From: Lasioglossum baleicum
Lineage: Eukaryota; Arthropoda; Insecta; Hymenoptera; Halictidae
Assembly (NCBI RefSeq): GCF_051020765.1
Contig: NC_134948.1
Location: forward strand, 5,138,501 to 5,202,500
Reading direction: 5' to 3'
Length of the DNA stretch: 64,000 nt
Shown: in pieces, positions 55,079 through 64,000 of the stretch
Position numbering within the stretch: the stretch's first letter is position 1
Layout: the number at the start of each line of letters is the position of its first letter
Program-made: the position numbers and the translations under genes
The notes under the pieces: generated by a model
Databases searched by the model: none
Told to the model about the DNA's origin: nothing
Seen by the model: only the letters and a program-made list of their open reading frames with translations

Positions 55079-57561
55079 ATGGGACGAAAAGCAAAATTTG
55101 ACGGAACACCGGTTCCGACCGGTAAAGGGAAGAAAGCGAAGAAGCAGGGTGATCCAACATTCCCAAAAGGAGTTCTGGGTAAGTAGTTTTTTTTCAGTTA
55201 GATCTCTTTAATATGCTCGTGACATTCTTTTTTGATAATTCTCGTTTGACACTTTCTTTTGAGAAACGTTTTGCTGGATGTTATGCAGTATAACAGCTAA
55301 TCGAGATTATAGCGTAAATAAAAATATCTCGCTTTGCTTTGTAGTTAAAGAAGAAACACACTTGAGCCATCGGCAAAGGCAACGGGCGAAAAAGAGACTA
55401 TTGAAACAACAGAAATTGAAGGAACACGCAAAGGTATTAAAAAAGAAAAGGCAAGAGAAAATAGAAGACGCCACGAACGTAAGTAAATTTATTATCTAGT
55501 ATTTCAAGTTTCTGTGCTACAAAAAATATTGGTTGTACATGTTTTGCTCTATTGTTAGAACGTAAAGGATGTATCTAAACGGCTAAAGAAAAAGAAGAAG
55601 CAACACGAAGAAACAAAAGACGCAATAAATGGAAATGTAAACTCTTTTATTTAACATTTAAACTCCCTGTATTGCTAATAATATTTGATCACCCACTTAT
55701 TTTTATCTTAGGACGTTGAACATGTGTTCAAACAACAGAAGAAAAAGAAGAAGAAATCTGTTAAACCTGTACCAATTAAAAATGACGAATCGAGCGAAGA
55801 AGATAATGAAATGCAGTGTGACGAGAACGACAATGAATCGGAGGGTGAACAGCACGAAACTACAAAACTGAAATTATTAGACAGCGATGGAGAGGATGAA
55901 AATGATATCGCGGAAAGTAACGAAGAGCCGGATAGCGACGAACCTGATGAGAGTATGGGATCCGAGGAGAATGAAGATACAGATCAGGGTGAAGATAAGG
56001 ATGACACTGACGATGATCTGCTACCTATAGAAAAAGCAAATAAGAGATTAAAGAAGAAACAAGCAAAAGAACAGTAAATATCGGTTGTAGATCGATCTAG
56101 CTAAATGTTACATTCTTGTTGACTCTTTTTACAATTTTAGAAAAATGGCAGAAGAGGAAATGAACGATATGATGGCACAGCAAAGTGACTTTGTCTTTCC
56201 TACCGAGGAAGAGCTTGCAAATGCAACTGATCTTAAGGATATTCAACAGCGTATGAAGGATGTCGTTATGATCTTGTCAGACTTCAAAAGATTACGCGAT
56301 GCGAATAGGTATGTCTATTTAGCTGCCGGTTTCACAAATGTCTTCATGTTTCTGTCTCTCATTTTGTAGGTCTCGTTCGGAGTACATGGAGTTACTTAGG
56401 AAGGATTTGTGCATCTACTACAGTTATAATAACTTCTTAATGGAGAAATTGATGCAGATATTCCCGTTGGACGAACTACTGGAATTTTTAGAGGCGAGCG
56501 AAGTTCAGAGGCCCATGACGCTACGAGCGAATACATTGAAGACGCGTCGTCGCGACTTAGCAGAAGTATTTTCGACCTGTTAAATCTTTTCTTCTATATA
56601 CTTTACCTGTTTCCTATCAACGATCGAATTTTTCAGGCTTTGATCAATAGAGGAGTCAATCTGGATCCGATAGGGAAGTGGACTAAAGTTGGATTGGTAG
56701 TGTACTCTTCTCAAGTCCCGATGGGTGCAACGCCAGAATATCTGGCAGGTCATTATATTTTACAAGGTGCGTCTAGCTTTCTACCGGTTATGGCTTTGGA
56801 TCCAAAGGAGAACGAAAGAATTCTGGACATGTGCGCCGCACCTGGTGGGAAGTCTTCGCATATAGCAGCGCTCATGAAGAATACAGGTGTACTTTTCTCG
56901 AACGACGCGAATGAGGATAGAATAAAGGCTGTAGTTGGTAATTTCCACAGGCTCGGCATCGTGAATTCTGTCATTTGTACTTACGACGGCCGGAAAATGC
57001 CTTCGGTGAGTAATAATTGACTTAAATGTACATACCCAGTTACAACACTTTGAACGATATATATTCGATATGTATGTATTCAATCGTGTTTAGGTGATCA
57101 AAGGTTTCGATAGAGTTCTTTTGGACGCACCATGTACTGGCACCGGTGTTGTTTCCAAAGATCCTAGTGTTAAGACGAACAAGGATGAGGTGGACATACA
57201 ACGTTGTTGCACGTTGCAGAGAGAGTTGCTTTTGTCAGCTATAGACTGTGCGAATGCTCGTTCAGAGTCTGGTGGAATTATTGTTTATTCAACCTGTTCG
57301 ATCCTTCCGGAGGAGAACGAGTGGGTAGTGGATTATGCTCTTAAGAAACGTGATGTCCGACTGGTGCCTACTGGCTTGGAATTTGGTACGGAGGGTTTCA
57401 CCAGCTACAGACAACATAGGTTTCATCCCTCGTTGAAGTTGACAAAAAGATTTTATCCACATGTACATAATATGGACGGTTTCTTTGTCGCGAAATTCAA
57501 AAAATTCTCGAACATTGTTCAGAAAAAGAAAGACACAGAGGAAGAAGAATCGCTAGATTAA
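55079..57561 (+). CDS. NOP2: rRNA (cytosine-5)-methyltransferase NOP2/NSUN1, complete
   Basis: A nucleolar SAM-dependent m5C methyltransferase that modifies large-subunit rRNA and is needed for 60S assembly. Eight exons: 55079-55178, 55345-55478, 55559-55636, 55712-56073, 56141-56308, 56370-56565, 56637-57005, 57094-57561. Phases agree and the product is 624 residues. The N-terminus MGRKAKFDGTP and the Lys-rich exons 2-3 carry nucleolar-type basic clusters. Exon 4 is strongly acidic. RRRDLAEALINRGVNLDPIG and GHYILQGASSFLPVMAL are NOP2 signatures. The SAM motif DMCAAPGGK starts at 410. Motif IV DAPCTGTG has C483, and motif VI STCSI has C537, the predicted nucleophile. The C-terminus ends soon after HNMDGFFVAKFKKFSN and lacks the long low-complexity tail of human NOP2. 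Confidence 0.96.
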
Positions 57562-57585
57562 CGTTAGCGAGTTAGACCGAAGTTT

Positions 57586-57591
57586 AATAAA
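57586..57591 (+). terminator. Candidate NOP2 poly(A) signal
   Basis: AATAAA 25 bp past the NOP2 stop, followed by a T-rich stretch. Confidence 0.55.
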
Positions 57592-57770
57592 TGTTTTTAT
57601 AGCAATCACTGAAATATTCGAAGAATACCCACTGATCAAGCAGCTTGAATATATTAAAAATATATATATAATGTATGTACAGAATTTATATTTTACAGTA
57701 AATTTTATATATAAATTATGTAGCTTCCTATTGTTACAGTGATACATGTTGGAATAGATATGTACGTGTA

Positions 57771-57883
57771 TATACAGGGTGTCCGAAAAACGTTGTACTT
57801 CCTCGAAAAGGGTGATTCCTTAGATCCAAACCACGAACCTTCCTTTTTGAAGGAAGTACAACATTTTTCGGGCACCCTGTATA
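57771..57883. mobile_element. 113-bp MITE with TATACAGGGTGYCCGAAAAA ends
   Basis: The left end TATACAGGGTGTCCGAAAAA and onward through GTTGTACTTCCT is inverted at the right end. The TIRs are ~33 bp with two mismatches. CAGGGTG-type ends also occur singly at about 24588, 44843, 45831 and 61430. Confidence 0.75.
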
Positions 57884-57964
57884 TATGTATAGTACTGTTT
57901 GTGCATGACTGAAATGGTTTAACAATCGTGCGAAGGTTTACGGAGCTACAAGATATTTCGAACG

Positions 57965-60069
57965 TTAATGGAAAAATATACTTTTCAGTTGTTTGTCGCA
58001 CAGTCTTTTCACCTCCTCTGAAAGAGACATAATTGCATTAGTCTTCGGTGCATCGGTAGATCAGAAAATTCCGCACGTACCTTCTATCTCAATGAAATTT
58101 GCACTCTTTTGCTGAATAACTACAAAGAATTCCCTCAAGTTCGATAGTTTGCCTACAACCCAATAACCGCTCATGGTTTTTATTACAATTTCACCAGCTT
58201 CTTTCAGTCTGCAACGAGACAAAATATACATATGTATACGTGTATATATTCCAATGTAGACATTAGATAACAGTTAATCCAACAAAATATACCAACTTAT
58301 TCGTGTCATTGTATATATCAGTGATAACCCTCAATACTTCAGGTGTTGTGAGTACGTTAGAACATCGTCTGTTATCCAGATGTATCGTGCTTTTATACGC
58401 TAAATTAAGTTTGTTAAAATACAGGTACTTTGTACAAGACTCTGGTGTGACTACTACGTGTTTAGCACATTGTTCCGCAACTGAGCTAACGAGAGTAGTT
58501 AATTGTGGACCAAGAAAACTGTCGAGACTTTTAAAGAAATCTATCAACAAACTAGTTTTACCTGCGAACGAAGCGTGTAATCATTTCTCGTGTACTTGGT
58601 AATACTGATACGTTGATAATCATTTTCGAAATACTCACTATCTACGAAAAGACATATCGTCGCACTCAATGCTCGATAAACTACCAAATACAAAGAGATT
58701 GGTTTCGTCGAATAATTTATAAACACTGTCGGTGATTTTCCAATTAAATTTGGTTCGTTGATATTAGATGGACCGGTAACGAACCTGCAAAGTTAATATT
58801 TCGATGATTAAGCCTCACTCGTGAAAGTATAAGTTGTTACACGAATATACTAACTTTCCATAGTGTGAACTAGTGAATGGTGAAGGGGAATTTCTAGGCA
58901 TCGAACCACCATGCAATTCTTTTTCAAGATGAGCCTGCAAAAGTGTCCCTACTAAATAATTATAGACCACTTGCATATCTTCAGGGTCCAAGCCACTCCT
59001 GTTAATAACGACAATAGTATTATTGTCAACGTTCGCAATGAATTATAATTATATGAATTAATGTTAATTATTACTGACCAGACAACTTGATCATTGTACA
59101 GGAATGCTGTGTACTTCACTTGTGAGAACATAGCTTCTATAAGATTCATAAAACATTGCACCCGTAAAAATGTTATCTTATCAAGAGGTAAAAATTGTAG
59201 ACCTTGGAATACATCTAGAATGTCGCTGTTATGTATTTTCAAGGACATCAGATACTGTAAACAAAATTTATTGTAATATTTCTGATAATAAACTCAACAT
59301 CCTATGAATCAATGAGCATATATTTACCCTAGAATAAAAGTGTTCAAGTTTATGCTTTAGTAATGTTATAGAGCCGCACTCTGGTTCGTTAATGATCGTA
59401 TCGAACGAGCCCATGAACAGTCTAAACATAACGTATGCTTGTTTTAATATGGATTGACAAACGCTGCTGGATACTTCGTCATGCTGATATTCTATATATG
59501 TGTTTCCATCTTTTTCTTTGCACACGTACGGCAGACCAACGATCTGAAAATTTATCATACCTATTCAATATCTTGCAAAGTATATTTTTCTTTTCAAATT
59601 ATAGTCCGAAACTTACCATTACCATCCAAAAGTTCGGTTCCGGCTGATAGTATATTTGTCGAGTTTTATGAGTGTGACAATAATCGCAGGACTGTCCAGG
59701 ATTGAAGGATCTGGGGATTATAACGAAGAAACAACTTGTTAATTCGTTGAACAAAAAAGCCTGGAGGTTTTTGTAAAAGATACATACTCTGCAAATTTTA
59801 TTATCGCTTCGCTGAGCCCTATATTTTTAATCTGTACATCTAAATCCCTTTCTGGATGGTAGTAAAGTATCTTTTTCTCTTCCTGCACAGAGGATACAGA
59901 GTGACTCGTTTACACATTACACAAACCTATGTGGATCGAAGGTATCACAGTTTCGAAAAATCATTTTTTCACAGTCCGAATTTAATGTGCTTACCTCCCC
60001 CTCTTTTTTGGCATAGGTTCCGTTAAATATATAAAAATGTTCCAGAGTAGCTTCGGTCTTCGATGTCAT
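57965..60069 (-). CDS. CCZ1: Vacuolar fusion protein CCZ1 homologue, complete
   Basis: A subunit of the Mon1-Ccz1 guanine-nucleotide exchange factor that activates Rab7 on late endosomes and autophagosomes. Ten exons on the minus strand: 60069-59995, 59882-59788, 59710-59617, 59543-59328, 59254-59079, 58998-58855, 58784-58635, 58551-58297, 58208-58081, 58017-57965. Phases agree and the product is 461 residues (human 482). Three longin-type alpha/beta folds are expected. Diagnostic stretches are ILYYHPERDLDVQIKNIGL, EPNFWMVM, FQGLQFLPLDKITFLRVQ, VKYTAFLYNDQVVWSGL, LDSFLGPQLTTLVS and the end EEVKRLCDKQLKSIFFH. For exon 8 the first AG after CGTTCGCAG would give an immediate stop, so the second AG (exon from 58551) is used. 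Confidence 0.94.
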
Positions 60070-61053
60070 TTTAACAGGCGAACAGAATGCAACGTCGTAC
60101 CGCTATTCCGTTATTAGCGAAAAATATTCAATTATTTAAATAGCCACGGGTGTAACGATCAATCAACGGAGCTTTTAGTATACTTCACTCTCTCGTTAAC
60201 ATTTCAAACGACGAGTCAAGAGAATAACCTCCACGCCTCCATACAATCTGATACAATCCGATAAATAATTGTCAGATATGTTGACAAACGTTCAGATTCA
60301 GATGGCGGCACGCGCTCTTTAACTTTGCGCGGGAAAACGTGTGGATCGAATGACCAATTCAAAATTTCACTACGCTGAAAACCACGAAAACTAAAGTACA
60401 CGTTCAATTCGTTCGAGTACCGAAATATTTATCTTGAAAAGAGAAAAATTCATATAATTACTCAAAGTTTTTCTCTGCTGGTCAACGGTGACCACCATCG
60501 GGCATCGGGATTTTCTTTTCATCGAGTTTTCGAACACTGAAAGCAAATGATTCACAGGAAAATACTTTCCGGATAGAATACAAAGTGCACAGGCAGTCTA
60601 ATCACTACGCTTTTCATTTCTATGCTAACTCCGTGAACTTTGTTCGGAACGCGTACGCAGTAATTTGAATGAACAGTTAACGCGCTGCGACGATACCGTG
60701 TTTGTTTGCAGTTCGGATAATCGCGTGATGACTCGTAGGTTTTCTAACAGTTGACGAACAGTGTATTAGTTTGAGGAGTTCACGCGGAACGGAAAAGAAG
60801 AAGACCGTGGGCATTATCGATAGCGCGACGGCGGTGAATTCGAGAGATTCACGTCATTCGATCGGGACGAGTTTCACGTATTACGTGTACGAAACTAACG
60901 AGCATAACAAATTTGTCGTGATGTGGGTAACGATTACATTTAGATAACGCACAGTGACGAGCAACATGTGACGATTAATCCGAGCGGAAGAGACGAGAAG
61001 CCTGGAAAGAATATTGGTCTTTGGGTGTACGGAAGATCTGAATTATCACACCG
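60070..61053. other. Head-to-head CCZ1/Derlin intergenic region
   Basis: 984 bp between divergent start codons. It should contain both promoters and the Derlin 5'UTR. No ORF and no repeat ends were recognised. Confidence 0.6.
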
Positions 61054-62249
61054 ATGGCCTATCAAACGTTTCGGGAAGAGTACATGCAAATGCCTGTGGT
61101 GACACGAGCTTATACAACAGCTTGTGTCATCACGACTCTCGCAGTGGTTAGTAAAAACAAATCTACCAGAAAAATTCTGCCGCGTGTACCGAACACACCG
61201 GTGACCATGAAATAACCATATCCTGATCGACCTCTTTCTGGTTACAGCAACTAGACTTGGTATCCCCGTTTCGACTATATTTTAATCCTACGCTGATAAT
61301 AGAACAATATCAGGTAAGAAAATGTTACAGACTTCTACACAGTGTTCGGTAACAGGTGAAGGAAAATTTCAGAGACGATTCTCTACCTTGATATAACAGA
61401 AAACTCAACTGCAACAAATTTCCTGAACACCCTGTATACATGTTCTCCCGAATGGCTCATTCATACGCCGTTAAACATTTCAGGTATGGAGATTAATAAC
61501 AACGTTTCTGTTCTTCGGGAACTTGGGTTTCAATTTCTTCTTCAACATGGTATTTACGTACCGGTATTGTCGGATGCTGGAGGAAGGCTCGTTTCGCAGC
61601 AGAACAGCAGACTTTGTGATGATGTTCATTTTCGGCGGCATATGCATGATTGTATCCTTTAATATCGGTTTTAAATACCTTGTTTCTCTAGAGAAATGTA
61701 CATTTCCTGAACTAAAACGATAGGTGTTTGCATTTTTCGTTAATTTATTGTTTCTGGGTCATGCCTTCACGATTATGTTGGTCTACGTGTGGTCGAGACG
61801 AAATCCGTTTGTCAGGCTCAACTTTTTTGGACTGATAAACTTTCAAGTAAGTTTGAACATGTTTTCATTAACGTCGGGAGGAAGTAATTTTTTTCTTGTC
61901 TATTTTAGGCTCCATATTTGCCTTGCGTGCTCCTCGGGTTCACCGTAATTCTTGGCAATACAATATGGGTAGATCTAGTTGGAATGGCTGTAGGACACAT
62001 GTATTATTTTGCAGAAGATGTATTTCCACGTTTAAGAGGAGGTTTCCGAGTTCTTAAAACTCCACAAATACTGTAAGTTCCACTGTACGATGAGAAAGCA
62101 AATACGTATTTGAACGATTAATATTGATGTTTCGGTTTGCCGGCAGTAAGACTTTGTTCGACGCACATCCAGAGGATCCAGATTATACACCACCACCTGA
62201 AGACCGTCCCGAAAGATTTAATTGGGGACAAGAAGCCAATGTGCAGTGA
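61054..62249 (+). CDS. Der-2: Derlin-2-like ER-associated degradation protein, complete
   Basis: A rhomboid-like pseudoprotease of the ER membrane that helps retrotranslocate misfolded proteins with p97/VCP and Hrd1. Six exons: 61054-61146, 61248-61313, 61484-61651, 61724-61846, 61909-62072, 62147-62249. Phases agree and the product is 238 residues (human DERL2 239). The start MAYQTFREEYMQMPVVTRAY matches Derlin-2 rather than Derlin-1. The conserved WR motif is at W55-R56. RYCRMLEEGSFRSRTADFV and FTIMLVYVWSRRNPFVR are near identical to the vertebrate protein. The GxxxG motif of the last membrane helix is G175-MAV-G179. Six hydrophobic segments are expected. The C-terminus reads PERFNWGQEANVQ, where Derlin-2 normally has the p97-binding SHP box (FxWGxGxxLG), so that motif is degenerate here. 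Confidence 0.94.
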
Positions 62250-63381
62250 TTTGAAATTCAAGGTCCTGCTTCCAAATCATCTCTTACCGATTGGCATATC
62301 AAGTAAACTTTTCTATTATTAGATATACAACATTGTTCCTTGATTTTTCCCAGTTACTAACAAAAACTACTAAGTAATTACCATTGTCTACGACACTATG
62401 CGAAGTATAGAGAGCATCTATAACGACGATAAGACTTCCAATTTTTTACAGGGGTTACAATTTTTCACACAAGAAACTTCGGTATTAAGTGTAATACATG
62501 CTGATATAATTAGAAATGGAAACAGTATTTCTCAGATAATCGACTATTGTGATACATTTATAATATTAACGGTTTTCAGAATTGAACGCATGAAATGGGA
62601 AAAAAAGAAAGCATGTTTCCGTGTTCCGTATCTTTGCAATTATTTGTGGTGATTGTAATAGATGTATTAATTTACAAAACACCGACAAAGTACAAAATTT
62701 CAAGTATACTCGTAAAAATGATTTCGGCTGTCTTGTTTTTCTCACTTCTCTTTATTCTTATTAATTAATTAAGAGAAATGTATTTCGTTTCGATAAATTT
62801 TTTGTTTAATTGCTGTTTTCGTGACTATTACAAATATTGTGCACAGTATAAATTTTTGCTACACTATTGTGCCTGAATAATATACAATTTTAACTAAACA
62901 TAGAAAGTTGCAACCCTTATGTCCTTAATCTGTAATACCTTCTGTTGAAAACGAATTGTTCGTGTTACAATTAAGGTATGCATTAATTTTTTATTCTTTT
63001 CCAGAATTATGAAATTGAAACCCCTGATTCAAAAAAAACATTTTAGTGTAAAAACCTTCTACTATCACACAAGCAATGTAAATATTTTTTATTTATTCAG
63101 CTACCTTAGACATGTTATTGGGTTTATACCTCGGTTGATATTTGATAACGTATTCGGTCAGCAGAATGCATAGTACTTGCTAATGATGATAGAATACATC
63201 ACAGTTTCTTTTCTTTTCTATGGGCATTTGATAAACGAAATATTACAAGGTACTTGCGCGTTATAATTTCATAAAAACCAGTAAATGTTTAATAAACTGT
63301 AATATAGCATTGCTTTTCCTGCTGGTGTTTGTGGCTTGTACGTATGAATGGGAAACAAAGTTTAATAAGTTGTAATATAAC

Positions 63382-63424
63382 TATATATATATTATATATA
63401 TATACATATACATATACATATGTA
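63382..63424. repeat. TA/TATACA microsatellite
   Basis: A run of TA dinucleotides that passes into CATATA units. Confidence 0.8.
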
Positions 63425-63833
63425 TGCTAAGCGAATACACGTGGTTAGGAACATTGCGTTACACACAATTAATGTTATTAATATAGTTATTATAGTTATT
63501 AATGGGAATTGATTCGTTTCTCTTTTTGTTTGGTGGCAAAAGCTGTGATGTATTCGTGAATTGCCAATCAAATGAATGCATCCGTAATGTGTACTAGAGA
63601 AATACATTTGTCGAACCTTTTGCAACTAAAGTGTGAGAAGCCAAATTCATTGCAATGAATTTCCACCCGGACAATTATTCATGACTTACCAAATAATAGT
63701 CATTTTGTAAATACTAGGTAAAATTGTTATTTATATGACCATTGCAATTAAATAAAATGGTTCAACTTAGTTTGGCATATTACTGTATGTACACATTGTA
63801 TATCATTAATATGTATGTAATAGTATATATATT

Positions 63834-63884
63834 TACACACGCACACGGACACACAAACAAACATAATACATACACACACACACA
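63834..63884. repeat. CA-rich microsatellite
   Basis: Imperfect CA/ACAC repeats with ACAAAC interruptions. Confidence 0.75.
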
Positions 63885-64000
63885 AGCGTGTTGAGCCTGT
63901 TTGCAAAAAAAGATTCAATGCATTTACCTCTTACGATTAATTTTTATATGCTATTTCTTACAGTTTATCATTATCTTTCGAATATCCTATCCATAACGCA

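Larger units (their letters stand above)
57562..57964. other. Convergent NOP2/CCZ1 3' spacer
   Basis: A 403-bp spacer between the two stop codons. It holds the NOP2 poly(A) signal, TA-rich sequence and a 113-bp MITE. Both 3'UTRs must end in it or overlap. Confidence 0.7.
62250..64000. other. Derlin 3'UTR and AT-rich downstream sequence
   Basis: No supported exon on either strand. An AATAAA occurs near 63290. A TA microsatellite lies at 63382-63424 and a CA/ACAC run at about 63834-63884. The end of the window is reached without another gene. Confidence 0.5.

Overview
This is a nuclear window from an animal genome, almost certainly an insect and probably a hymenopteran. The support is short spliced introns, GC-richer coding exons in AT-rich spacer, and insect-like orthologues such as TBPH and the midnolin/Stuxnet homologue. 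A mariner-type MITE with TTAGGTTGTCCCAAAAG ends points the same way. The species cannot be fixed by reading alone. Nine protein-coding loci are supported, and eight are recognisable. Exon borders below were set by hand from GT-AG sites, reading phase and comparison with remembered family sequences.

Layout. 1-2.8 kb (+): the 3' end of an unrecognised Tyr/Arg/Asp-repeat protein, then the RRM2 plus Gly/Asn-rich exon of TDP-43 (TBPH), whose RRM1 exons lie upstream of base 1. 2.8-11.6 kb: probable TBPH 3'UTR, then gene-poor spacer with TA and GAT microsatellites and an LTR-like fragment. 11.6-14.5 kb (+): a complete 12-exon ABCD3/PMP70 peroxisomal half-transporter. 17.1-30.0 kb (+): a five-exon midnolin/Stuxnet gene, with a hAT-like element in intron 1 and a second TIR element in intron 2. 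33.8-37.5 kb (-): a complete 10-exon mind bomb 2 E3 ligase, convergent with midnolin. 39.5-40.7 kb (-): a CNTD1-like meiotic cyclin-fold gene. 41.5-45.0 kb (-): TSR1. 45.0-55.1 kb: a non-coding island of palindromes, foldback repeats, MITEs and a probable solo LTR. 55.1-57.6 kb (+): NOP2. 58.0-60.1 kb (-): CCZ1. 61.1-62.2 kb (+): a Derlin-2-like gene.

Functional picture. This is a housekeeping neighbourhood, not one pathway. TSR1 (40S maturation) and NOP2 (60S rRNA methylation) are divergently arranged ribosome-biogenesis genes on either side of the repeat island. Each has an inverted copy of the same ~130-bp sequence at its island-facing side. Midnolin, Mib2 and Derlin all belong to protein-degradation biology, but their proximity is probably incidental. 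CCZ1 (endolysosomal Rab7 GEF) and Derlin (ERAD) are head to head.

The most unusual material is the 45-55 kb island. It holds at least four long inverted repeats that would form long hairpins if transcribed, one repeat split by a 532-bp LTR-like insertion with a matching target duplication, and dispersed copies of the same families. No protein-coding transposase or new enzymatic system was found in it.
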